A stretch of 64,000 nt of DNA from Rostrohypoxylon terebratum (taxonomy: Eukaryota > Ascomycota > Sordariomycetes > Xylariales > Hypoxylaceae), in NCBI GenBank assembly GCA_022497145.1, contig MU385894.1, positions 62,001 through 126,000 on the forward strand. The letters run 5' to 3'. Position numbers and translations under genes: made by a program. Positions 46,077 to 58,380 of this stretch are shown one piece after another (the first letter of the stretch is position 1; each line of letters starts with the position of its first letter). Under the pieces are notes generated by a model. The model saw nothing but the letters and a program-made list of their open reading frames with translations, was not told the origin of the DNA and did not search any database.

Positions 46077-48279
46077 TCTGTGCGACAACAATAAACTGCG
46101 AATTATTATAAGATTTCTTAATCGAGTGTCTTTTGGAGACGCAAATGTCCCCTTTTCAGACTTTGGGAACCGTGGATTACTTATTGAAGAAACGTCTCAC
46201 AGCTATCGATTGTAAGGTGACTCATTCGGTGTGGCAGGTTCTTTTTATTTTCAGCTACCTACCTACCTAGTACGCTTCCAGAGATTCAGATTAATACCTA
46301 TATTTTCATATCCATATACAATATTTTTTTGATATTTTTTTTAAAAAAAAACATTTTGGAATGGTATTCCAAAATTCAATACTGCTGTAAGAATACCTAT
46401 CATATGTCATGTCTATCTTGGAGTTAAGGTAATGTGAGGTGAATAGACAGGTAAGTATAGGTACCTACTACTAGGTACCTACTTGGTAGATCGGATCCGC
46501 GTCACGCCTTGACTTTAGCGCTATCAAGCTAACAGGATTTTTAGGGTTAGCAGGCTAGTTTGGTCTTGAAGGTTTGAAGGTTCCAGGACCTTGGTAGTGG
46601 CCCGCCCTGAGCCATGGTTGGAAAATGAGGCGAGGGGATCCCCGCCAGTTCGTTCAGCTAGTGGCAATTTAGGCTATTTACTACATCCATGGATAGTAAT
46701 AGCAGTAGAGGTGATCCTCTAAATCCACTAAGATAGGATGGATTCTAGGACCTATGTACATACTACGTATGTCATATGGATCATATTACCTACCTAGTAC
46801 CTACTTAACTTCTAAGGTCCTAACCTACCTACCTAAGTACAATATCTGATTTCAATATTTTCATCTGTATCTAGAGAAGTACACAGTAATGCGATATTCT
46901 ATGAATTCGATATATCATGACCTTCCCCAAATGTGACACCTCGTATCTGCTGTTCAACATACCCCCTTAATATCGCGGGGAGACCAGTACCGCCTCGACC
47001 GAAATTCGCAATTTAAACTAGTTTCATTAGCAAAGATACCACCTGCTACGAGGTAGGCAGGTAGGCAAGCCGCAAGCTAAGTCACCCGTCATGAGATTCA
47101 CAACACAATATGCCTTCGAATTCGAGCTCGACTATGCTGTATGAGCGCGAGAAGTTTCATCTACATCTACCTACACTAGTGTAGTGCCTAGGTCCTAGGT
47201 CGGATCACGGCGATCTTCACTTGGTGGCTCTGAAAAGAGAGCTACTATTTGATAATGTCATAATTATTGGATGTTAATTGAATTTGAACTGAAAATGCGA
47301 ATTCTCGACTCTCACTATTGGGTTCTTTTTTACCATCGCAGGTCTCCTCCCATAGCTCTGGAGATCGCAACCCCTATCTCCGACATATGCAGCGCGCGCT
47401 TTACCGTGTACAATGAGAAGAGCTATTCCGCTTTTTATAGGATACACTACCTGCCCAAGGTACCTACACAATATCTCACCATCTTAAGCAAGCTGCATCC
47501 CGCACAACACGTTCTGCGCGTTAGTTCTATCGGATACCTCTAAGTGAGCCAGGAACTATAGTAAATAGATAGTGACTTGCGGTAGTATCGCCTTCAATAC
47601 TATTATGAGTGCGCCGAGAGCACCTGGCGTCGAATACTCCATGTGGGGTCCCGGGTCCTGATCGGTCGTTCCGAGTCCAGCTTTCGGCCTGCCACGGTTC
47701 GAATATATCTTTCTCTTTTGGTCGAAGCATGACATCAACTATCGTGTTGGCCCTATCATCGGATCGAAACACTACGGGTACACATGAAATTCTGGATTCA
47801 GATATCGTAGTTGGAAGCCATGGATCGGCACAAATATAAAGTTATGAGGCTCTACTGCTTTCGCAGTCACAGAACTGATGGCGATCCTATTGTGATGGTC
47901 CTGCAAGGAAATCAAGGATTTGTCATATGCTATTTGGCAGCCAATCAGGCACATTGATCGAACGAGGGAAGGGGAGAAGGAACGTAATCCGGTTTCTCTA
48001 GACCTGGTGTTTCAAGCTCCTAGTCAATGGCATTACCCCATAGTGGCATACGCTGTGTCGATGTCTATCATTATATTGTCGCTTTGGTAGCAATGTTTTG
48101 AATTCGGCCGTCGCTGATCGACCCGGGAAGCTCGGGCGGGTATCTACGAAAAGTATCAATCACAACTAAATTGTTCGCGAATCCTCGATACAGGTCTGCA
48201 TCAAACGTTTTCTTGCAAAACCTTTTTTTATATTAGGCCCGCATTCTAAATTCGAGATAAAGTATCCTTATGAACCGCC
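46077..48279. other. Intergenic region with hairpin and motif cluster
   Basis: No supported gene. There is a T/A tract and hairpin at 46320-46380 and dense ACCTACCTA/CCTAGG motifs at 46450-46490, 46745-46835 and 47185-47200. On the minus strand at 47527-47830 a frame of normal amino-acid composition (it includes KEKDIFEPWQAESWTRND) could be an eroded exon; I could not assign it. Confidence 0.45.
46353..46375. repeat. 10-bp inverted repeat next to a T/A tract
   Basis: Arms ATTTTGGAAT and ATTCCAAAAT are separated by GGT, directly after a T8-A9 tract (about 46343-46350). It lies about 275 bp upstream of the RNA cyclase start. It could be a transcription-factor site or a hairpin left by a small mobile element; nothing more is visible. 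Confidence 0.75.
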
Positions 48280-49354
48280 TCAGTCTTTGTACACCCCACC
48301 TTTCTCAATCCCCGTAAAGACGGCCGTGGTGTGCTGATAGATCTTCTCCGCAGTTCCATTTGCATGAAGCATCATCGTCTCTGGTAACCAAGTAAGCTCC
48401 GCTACCGATTTGGCTATCGACTCCTACCGCTACTTCTACGTCCTTCACTTTCCCTACCGCCGTCGCAACCCCTTGAGATCCGACCGCTATGAATCTCACC
48501 GGCGAAGCCATGAACAAAACGCGTTGCCCGCATTCTTCCAGTGGTACCCAAAAGGGCCGGAATAGGGGGTTTACTACATAAGTCAACAAAAACTTGAGGT
48601 ACCGCGGGAATGTGCTACTATTTGCGATGTCTATTGGGACGAAGCCCGGGTAATAGTGGTATAAGGCCAGGCGACCTGGGTTACGGCGTGCTAGCTCTTT
48701 TATGAAGACGTGAGTCATGCCGACCCAATGCGCGAACCGTTTCCAGAGCGATTCATTGCGCGGGTTCCGTAAGGCCAAATCACCAGGGATGAGCGACGAC
48801 TGTACATTCGAGTCGAAGCCACGTGCCCGCCGTTTTGAGACGCGGTTAGCAGTGGGAGAAATCGTTCGATGAGGCGTATACGCGAGTAGTAAAATAGGCT
48901 GAAGTACTTGTCGAGACCTTCATTGGTTTCTTTGATACCCTAAGCGATTAGTTGCATGTTTGCCCGGTTTCCCTTTCTAGCTTCTTGCATGTTGGGATAT
49001 AACTTCAGGTGTGAAAGACAGGACCCCCTGGCAACATACTACTTCCCGCCTTTCGAATCCGACAATCTCGGCACACGCGATCGACTTTTTTCAAAAGTGA
49101 CAGGTCGCCCCTGCGGAACTGAAATACCCCTCCTGGGCAGACTGCTTCGCATTCCGTCACGGTCTTCCGCGCCGCCTCCCGATTCCGACCTACAACGTAC
49201 TCGCGCAGGGAGCTACGACCCCCTCCCCCGTTTCTGCGACCGGCGAAGGTAGCCGCAAGCTCACGCGCCGTAACTGCCCCGACCCCTGCCGTTCCGGTTT
49301 TGTTCCGTCCGCGAGCGCCGCATTTTTGATCTGGATCACGTCAAGCTTAACCAT
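48280..49354 (-). pseudogene. Decayed short-chain dehydrogenase/reductase
   Basis: Read from ATG 49354 on the minus strand, pieces of one fungal SDR appear in order but in changing frames: MVKLDVIQ and NAALADGTKP, then ARELAATFAGR and VVGRNREAARKTVTECEAVCPGG (cofactor-binding half), ETNEGLDKYFSLFYYSRIRLIERFLPLLTAS, then SLIPGDLALRNP, YYPGFVPIDIANSS, PLEECGQRVLF and EVAVGVDSQIGSGAYLV, and an eroded end near 48282. Frame breaks lie near 49290 (the first beta strand before the GxxxGxG loop is missing), 49070, 48820 (about nine codons lost after NGGHVA) and 48360. The expected intron near 48950-49000 ends with TTAG but its donor has decayed. With at least four breaks it cannot be functional. The intact ancestor would be an NAD(P)-dependent oxidoreductase of unknown substrate. 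Confidence 0.8.
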
Positions 49355-52300
49355 TTTATATCTTTAAGAGATAATACCATTCGGTATGATGAATTCATCG
49401 AGTGTCAGGTGGTTCTATTATATCCAGAGCAATGCCCGCATTCCGAAACTTGAGAGCGACGACTATAACTCTTTAAATGCAATTGCTACGCCTAGACACG
49501 TACCCAGTCATACGCTTACTAACTATTCCCGAGAGTCATGGTATTTATCAAGACTTTGGTCTGAATGCGTATCAATGTTCGACTAGAATTAGACTTGACA
49601 GAGTACAGTTAATCTCCAAAGCGCGATAAGAGACATTTTGGAATAGAGGCGGCTACTCCTATAAATAAATTAAGGTTGATGGAATCATGTCAACTACGGA
49701 TATATTATATTAAGGTTTACATCCTACACTTTGTCCGCAAAACTACATCATCCGCGGCCGTCCATAATTACAACCCAGGATCCGGATAATGAGACAGCTT
49801 CCTGGAGGAATCCTGTGACGGTAGTTGTTCTAGAGTGAATCACGTCAGATCTAGATCTAATCTCTGCTTTCCGTACACTACATACTATTATTGAATTCCA
49901 CTACACAAAATTTGACCTTGATTGCTTCATTAGTACAAATCTAGAGCTTTGATAGCGGTGATATATCTTAATAGACAAGTGCATAGATACGTACCTTACA
50001 ATCCACAAGGCTGAGAGTTTAGCCATAGCCTTCCAGTTAACCAATTTAAAGGGGCTACTGCTACGGAGAATCTCCAGGGAGTATTTCCCTCCATGTAATC
50101 ATTTTCGAGGCCATCTAAGCTACCCACGTATTGAAAGCCTCGCGAAACTCCAACTATTATTCCAATCCAAGAGATCAAGGCTACAAAAAACACATTAGAA
50201 TTCCGGAAGAACTGTAGGACAACAACGACTTCGGTGAGCACTAATAAATCGAGGACCGTTAGATAGGACAAGAACAAGTAGTCGATAGCAGTTAGCTCTG
50301 CCGATTAAAAGAAGGCGCACAAGACCTCTCATATACCTATGTATACAGTATTCATTGATGAAATTTTAAGTAGGTTTCACCAATTCCCTAAGTGATCTCG
50401 ATGCTGACAGCATTATATTAATGTTGATTGGGTTAGGTCAATGTAAATGTAGCATCGGGCGTGTGATAGCACCCCTTATAGGTTATGTAAAATGGAAGGG
50501 TGTATTATTGCTCGTGTTATTGAGCCTCTTGCGTGCCAACCCTCTAATATAGCCGTTTGGGTTAGGTAGTTAGCATGCCACACTCCGATATCCTATTCAA
50601 GCCACCTACTTGCGTTCAGCTCGCGTTGGCTCTTTCCAGCCTACATATATATTACCCCTTAATACCACACTACGAACGAGAACGCCTAATTGTTAAGACT
50701 GGGGAGCGTGGAATCGCCAAATTAGTAGTCGCCCTACCTGCAAGAATGCCCAAGATCTGAGCAATTTGTGAGTTGATTATTGTAGTTGGGCGTTGATGGC
50801 GATGGCATCCTCCCACGTTACTTGTGATGCTGTGTGATGAAAACGTGGCGATTATGCACATAGATAGTGACCACAACCTGCCGAAATGTTTCTAGAAAGG
50901 ATTCGGTTTGTCTAGCTATGTCGTATGAACCAGAAATTTGTAATCATTGGTTAGGTAGGTAAGTAGGTTTTCCACTAAGAATACCGAATACCAGGGAAGA
51001 TTTCAATGAACTAGCTTGTTATATCGTCATCCTATCACTTAAGCGGGTCTAGTACTATAAGTTCCAGGTATTCACGTATTACGATTACTCTCTAGCTGAC
51101 ATCCGCCTTAGAATGGATAAGGGGTATTAAGTCACGGCTTCATGTAAACACTCCTGTTAAGTTTATTAAGCACTCTAGATGTCTAAAACCACCTGGAACC
51201 TATATTTACCTAGCTCTTAGACATATCTCGCGGCGCGAGAACAGTCATTATCTTATTAAGTTTACACTGAATATGAAATTTTATTCCAATCGTCAAGTAT
51301 ATTGGTATAATAAAAGTGAGGATACTTAGGTAAGTTAAACACCATGGATTTTCAACCGTCAACCCAGTCCAAGGTTCCATTCGGTTGGTACCTATGTAAG
51401 ATTTAAGGCATTGTTGTTTGCTACATAGCTCACTAGCTAGAGTGCTGGATAGATCAATGCGTAGGTAGGTGTGAAGGATATCTTAAAGTTTGAATAGACC
51501 GTATTCTTCTACATTCAAAAAGCCCCCTCCTCATGTACCAATATTGAGTATGGACCGCTTTCACGAAAAACTCCGCGTTTTTACAATTCATAATTGTATC
51601 ATCGTCACACCCATGTTGATCTACCGTCGTTTGTGCCTTTCCTATCTGTGCCCTAGGCTGTGATAGTTCAACTAGCTCCTGAAAAGTAGATCTCCATGCC
51701 ACTTAGTTACTGCAAGTAGTGTAAGGCAACCGCTTGCGTACTCCACTTCGTCTCCATGGCAGAAAGCCTAAAAGCCTGGGTACAGCTTATGACTTATGAG
51801 GTTCGGTGTGTATTGTGTAGACTCCGTAGTTCTCCGCAAATATTATGGGATCATGATGTTAGGTATCTCTTCTAAACTCCATCGAGATGCATTGACACCA
51901 CGAGGTGGCGTCCTTATTAGCTAATTAAACATCAGGCTCCTGTTTGTCTCGCGGGAAATTTTCACCGCTTATTTGATGAAGCCACATGTATACCGTGATT
52001 GGGACCATTCAATCCTAGCGGATTCTCTCACCCTGAGGCTTCTCAAATCCTTTCGACTAAGTAGCCAAACCAAGGGAACTTTGTGGAAACCTTGAAAGCT
52101 ATGGATTTCATACCCCACCGGTTCACGATCCACGGACCCTTGCTAGACCTAGGTAGTCTTGGCCCGTAGGACTTCGATAAGAGCGTTAGTGCTGCTACCG
52201 AGAATCGGACGAACGCAGACATCCATAATGTAATAATGAAGGGTGCCCAGCATGACACGGTCCAATTGCTAGGGCAGAAACACGCGGTCTTCGGCGCGTA

Positions 52301-55300
52301 CGACTGCTAGAGTGCCATGTGTTTCATGCATCGAAGTTTTAGACAATAACACATGCCTCTTCTAATATGTCGTGTTTCAATATTCTGGATCAACATTGTA
52401 GCCTTTTTTTTTTTTTTCAATGTCGAGGTCATGAAGTGCAACGCTAGGCTTCACAAATATTGGTACCGTCTTCCGTTCCGACTCGGTGGAACAACATAGT
52501 GGATTCGTGATAGATGAGCCCAGCTATCTTCGCTAATGCCTGGCGAATACCGAGTTTTTCGTGCTCGTTGCATTCGTGCGAGCTAGGTTCTGAAGCACTG
52601 ACCTCATTTATAATGAGCCACAGACCATAAACCAGGTCCTGGGTAGTGACCAGGTGAAAAGAAAGCAACTACATTGGGTGGGGTGTTTGGAAAAGAGTGA
52701 AAAGGGGATAACATCCATAAGTACTTATATGACCTGCATACTTACCCAGTACCTAGGTGATTGCTTTCCCATCCATGTACACCTTAGATAGTAGATAGGA
52801 TATCCATGTCGTATATACCTAGGTGTGTTGTGTTCTAACCCTCAAGGGATAGCCGGGTCTATGCAATGCAGAACGTAGCATCCCGCATCCCAATTCATTT
52901 GTATTGGTACCTAGCCGATGATAGAAAATATGCGTTCTTACGTGGGTGGCAGAAGTAGATATGGATATAAAAGGTATATGTGATTGATCATTATCAAAAA
53001 CCATGCATTTCTTGTTTGAGAGTTACGTATCAGTCTATCAGAGGAGTCTGTGATTCGAGCGCATATGTGTTATAGCACTGCAGAGACATGCTTTTTTGGC
53101 ACGGCATAACGAATATGAATAGGCGTATATACCGATACGGAGCCTACAGATATTTGGCGCCTAATATTCATGTTTAGCGAAGTGGTATCAGGCTTTGAAG
53201 GCAACCATATCTGTGGCAAAGGGCGGGATGTCCCTGGGAATTAGTAGTCCTTTCCTTTGTTGGGAATACAAGGATAATAAAGAAGTATTCCGCCTCATTC
53301 TATATGTTCCGACAACGGCTGGATGGCGGAAACCCTTGCGTTAATTGCCGTGTCAATACCCTCCACTTGAAGAAACCAACGACACCTAAGCAGGCTGGCA
53401 GGGCAAACCATGGATACAGGGATCTTGATGGTAATGTGAAGTCGCAGTAGCACGTGCAATAGTAGTGGATAGATCATTTTTAAGCTTAATTTAAACCCCG
53501 AGAATCCTGTAAAGATAGGTAGGTGTTAGGTATGGATGAAAGCATCCATGGGTGTTTCATGCTGATAGCATCCCTCATTGATGATGGTGAAGTATGCAGA
53601 GCTGAAAAAGAAAATTACTTACCTAGGTCCTAGGTAAGTGGCCATCCTTCTTTCCAGCTTGCGGGTACCTACGTAATGATGTGCTATGTGTTATTAGGGG
53701 TAACAAATGAAGCAAAACGATGGGTACAAGAAGCATGTGAACCCCGTAACATATCTATGACGATTCGCGTTTAGGGCATTGCCGATGCCTTTCATTGCCT
53801 CTCGCCTCATTGTACAATACATTCGGGTAGATGTCGATACATGTATCACTGCAATGCCAATACGACGTAGGCTTCAACGCAGCCCCATTAATCCTCATCT
53901 GCCTACCTACATTCACACTGCACTGCAAGGGATAGGAACACCGAAGAAACGAAATGCGTCAAAATTTAGGCGATCAAATTCATTCGTAAAGATGGCATTG
54001 CTGTTATTAATTCATGACTATGGTGAGACGCGTGTGTGGCCTGTTATGGGCTGACCAGCTCTCGGCCCGAGCGGCCATGGTATGGCCATGGTATGTGAGT
54101 GTTGATACCATCTCAAAACATTCATCCGCCTTAGTACTTAATGGACAAGTGCATTGAGTATCTGACCTTCATCGCCCCCATATTGAACTTAATGATCACC
54201 TTGTGGCGAGTATTAAGCTGGGAGTTCTAGGTGTCTTTTAGGTCGTAGGGAGTATTGGGCATTGATGAATACTGGCCAGCTGAACTGGAGGGTCACGAAC
54301 AACATGGCCAAAATTGAAGCCCAGCACATGGCGTGTAATAAAGTAACCCACAACAAGATGTCTGACTTATAAGAAAGAAGCTTCGAGTAAATAACCGTCT
54401 CCTGCGTGTTGTCCATAAGAAATTATTTGCTTATATCCCAGAACAAAGCTTGTTTCTACCTGAGGCGAATGGGGAAGTAGTGTTACACAGAATCACAGAT
54501 GAAGATACGTAACAGCCAAGTCTTATGACAACCTCCATGAGATAGCAAGGCAACTGGAATAACCATGTTGACGTGTCGTGACCTCTCACCGAGAAGAAGA
54601 TGGATGTCAGATACCGTGCTTCAAGGTACCATAGTAACGAGGGCATGTCGATATAGAGCTCCTTTAGAGTCGGTACCTTACTGGTCCTGGAGACTTCGAG
54701 GTCATGTAATAACTCAAACTTCGTACAATAAATAGCACCTACCAATGAACCAGTCAGACCCCGGTTAGCAGCCAGGCAGCCTAGACCGCCATGTGAACCG
54801 AGGTGAGCGACTTCCATTGTATGGAGATGGACTTTCCCTGCAGCCACCCTCCTGACTCTTCAATATTCGGTGAATTATTCTGCACACATCAAGCCTGACG
54901 CCGAGAAGATTCATAGCTAGTTGAAGAAGCGAGGTTTGATAGGCTAAGGTGAAATTTGACCTATACGATGGTTTTTTCACCTGTCTCATCTGACCCGAGA
55001 ATGCAGCCCCCGTAAAAAAGAAAAGACTGTTGCCTGTTAGATACCGTGAAAGCATTCTCTTGTAGCCTATCCTTATCGACCAGGTAGATTATTTCGACCG
55101 CTCCATTCACGTGCACTTCTAGGCAACTAGGAGGATATGCAGTGATTCCAAACATGTGAATTTGGATGTAAGTATCCGGCATTGCCTCATATATCTTCGC
55201 CACAGTTTTGTCCGTTGCGTAACATCCTTAGATAGCATTTCATGATCGGACCAGCGATCTGAGATAGCCCCGGACCTCTATAGCGATACGAGATCGAGTC

Positions 55301-55775
55301 AGTTGAATCTGATGATAACTATCAGATTTTAGATGCTGACAAGACATCGCCGATGTTGAAAACCTGATAAATCTGCTGAAGTCATCGACCTGTAAAAATG
55401 GCGGACACATCTTGGGAGGCTGGCTGAAACGTGTACTTCAATCCAATCCGACATCTCTTATCAAGACACAAGGTCTACCGTAGGTGAGTAAGCCCTGTAG
55501 ATTACTAGTTGCTTTCTTGAAGCGGTCAACAATGAACCTTGCCTATAAGATAGGTATGACATATCTCCATACCCACACTTCAGAGGCAAAGATGGAAAGA
55601 ATTTGAACACTAGAGTATAATAGGAAGTTGCTTGCGAAAGGAAATAAGAACGAACAGTGGTGAAATTAATGAGGCGATTCACTCTTGTCGCCCACTACGA
55701 CGAGATGGCGACTTCCTGAGAAACATAGCCCAAGAATTTGACGGGAAGTATTGATCCGCGCAGAGAGGTACCTAT

Positions 55776-55803
55776 ACGTACGATACGATATGATACGATA
55801 CGA
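55776..55803. repeat. GATAC pentamer repeat
   Basis: Five to six GATAC/GATAT units in tandem. Each unit contains a GATA core, but no gene is near. Confidence 0.8.
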
Positions 55804-56835
55804 CGCGGTGGAGGCTATGTTGCATCTGAATATTATCAAATCAAATGTATATCGTAGTCATTTCAAGGTTGAAGGTTGAAAGAGAGCAGTGAATATGATG
55901 ATTAGTCATCAAAATTGCCCCTGAATGGTTGAAAAGGAGGAATTTGCCATTCCTTCAAAAGTAAGATCTCCTAGGGATTGTGGTGTAATATATTGCCATC
56001 TTAAATAGATCGGTCTCAGATCTAGCTAGGCGCGGATAATGAGGGTTAGTCCCACTAATAGGCGGAGGCAAATTGCATGCCATAGTACTCTGTACCTACC
56101 TACCTAGACGGCATCGCCGATAGTGGGGAGAGAAACACCGAACCCGCTTGAACCGATATTTCCGACTAAGAATTTCGTCCAGAAGCCATTTGTAGTCGGA
56201 GATACAGCATACTCACAATTCTATTACTTATCCACACAGGACGGTGAATGGCGTGTGCTGTACCGAGGGTTCGCCTATTCACGGCAAGAAGGAATTTGAA
56301 GAAGTTTGATCTTCTAATCGCTTTATTCGTCAGGCAAACTACCTACCTACATAGTAATGGATATCAACGCAACCTAAAAGTGGGCACAGGCTCTACTATG
56401 TATAATGATACCTTACATACCTTACCTCTTCTTTCAAAACAGCAAAACAGACTTCTGTTTGATCTTGACTCATCTTGCGACCCGTGCCTCGGAAGGCGAT
56501 GTCTTGGGAGGTGCACTTGATAGAGCCTGTCCCTCCATCCCGCAACACCAAGTTGACCTACGCCCTGAAGAATATTACATTTCCCTCGTACACCTCGTGC
56601 AAGTGCGAATGTGCACTAAATTCGCGAACTCGACCTCCCCTCAAAACTACCTACCTACCTAAGTATTTATTTTTTAAAGTTTTATGTTTCGGTGAACCTT
56701 CGTGTAGCTACGGTCTACCTACCTAATATTCTTCTGCATTGTATCCAAATTTGTCGCTTACGAGAATGCTCGGTGTCACTAATTTCTCTACTTCTGCATA
56801 CTTCTGATATTCTTACTTCGCTGCTGCACTATCTT

Positions 56836-56867
56836 TGCCTACCTGCCTACCTGCCTACCTGCCTATC
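56836..56867. repeat. (TGCCTACC)4 repeat
   Basis: Four 8-bp units, the last with one change. The unit contains CCTACC, a part of the window-wide TACCTAGGTA motif, so it shows that motif being amplified in tandem. Confidence 0.85.
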
Positions 56868-58380
56868 TAAGTCCTAGGAAGTAGGTAGAAGTGTCAAAAT
56901 AATCACCAAAAATCACCTCAAGGCCTACTTGTAGTCACCCACTATTAAATTTGAAATTGCTTAATTAGATTATAGTACGAAGTCTGACAGAATCCGACAA
57001 AACCTGCCTAATCCACCTACCTACCTGTATTACAATTCGGGCGATATCTACATATTGCGACTCTCGCAAACTTGACCTGCCTCATAGATCGAAGGCAATG
57101 GTGCCTGCTCGCTACCGACCAAATATTTCGCCAACGTGACTTTTGACTGATACCGAAAAGCCTTGTCGTCCGGTGTATCGATTCGCAAGTGCTTGTCTTC
57201 TAACGTCTTTGCGTTGGATTGCTATGACACTCAGGCGGGCTGGACTGGTTGTTGGATACAAGGTGGTTTGTCGGTACGCCGGAGACAGGTTAGGGATGGT
57301 CTACGAAAGTGGAAATAAACTAAATGTGAACAATCAACAGCTGAGAACTTGGAGCAAGCTGAATGAAGAAGAATGACGAATGGTTAGGAGCATAGCAAGC
57401 ATCAGAGGACTGTCTGGACCTTGATGGAAAAAAATGAGAATGAGTGGAATTTTTGGAAAGCGCTAGGAGACAACGGACGAGACAACTAATGAACAACGCT
57501 GCAAAGAGCCTCAAAATGGGATGCGGACCACTATGGGTTGCCTTACTATTATAGTGTATTGTATACAGTGTGAGTACAGTTTGTATCTTGTACCTGGTAG
57601 CCTCACTTAGAGCGCGCGAACAACATAACAAGTAGTATAATAGAGCGTAGGGGTCTCCTCTTGTTTTCTAGTTGTATCTTAAAAGACCTTAACCACAGAT
57701 CTAGCTAGCTATCGATGCTATTGCAATCACAATTCGACTCGTTGACCTCGTTGAAACTGTCAAACTTGTCGACCCTTGTCGAACGGGCAGTGTTTCTCGC
57801 ACCCTTAACTGGCCACTTACGCAACAACATCCCCGCTTTATTCCTGATTTTTCAGTGACCTGTTATGATTTCCGTTCTTGCTAGCTCGTTCAAATCCCAG
57901 ATACAGCCTCAAAGTCTAAAATTAAAGTAAGTAAATCATGTCTATCTGTCTACCAAATTCATCTGTACTATATTTGTCATCCATTCGTCGATGTGTCACC
58001 GTTGATCCACAATATGTCATAGTTTTGCTGACTTGGCGCTTCACTCAGCATATGAGCTCAATTGCCACATTCCGTGCATACACGCAATGATATTCCTAGC
58101 TCTGAACAACCCAAACCCACTTGGATATATGTCATGAGTACCTGTTCCTGGTACTACTAGCACCCTTACCCGTTTTGCAGGGGCCATATGCGTGTGTCGA
58201 CGACGATATTATTGACAGACAAAAGAAGAGTCATATATTCTGATTGACCTTCAATCCGAGCTTTCTTTCTAATTTCCGAGAAGAACATTTGAAAGGGAGT
58301 ATATTTCTATTCCTCGATATCATTCTCTAGAACGAAGATTCGAGTCTGCCAGGAAAGTTCTGCAAGAACTCTTCGTCATC

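Larger units (their letters stand above)
49355..58380. other. 9-kb gene-free region
   Basis: The largest spacer. No intact gene is supported. It contains a T14 tract (52404-52417), a GATAC repeat (55776-55803), a TGCCTACC repeat (56836-56867) and scattered ACCTACCTA motifs. Between about 54213 and 55203 three overlapping minus-strand frames in succession have protein-like composition and may be an eroded gene (see findings). Confidence 0.5.

Noticed and set aside
47691..47705. GGTTCGAATA resembling a tRNA B box
   Set aside because: No matching A box, acceptor stem or anticodon arm is found around it; the same holds for the similar sequence near 17843.
49996..50277. 93-codon hydrophobic minus-strand frame resembling membrane segments
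   Set aside because: Hydrophobicity comes from AT-rich sequence; no flanking exon or known membrane family was recognised.
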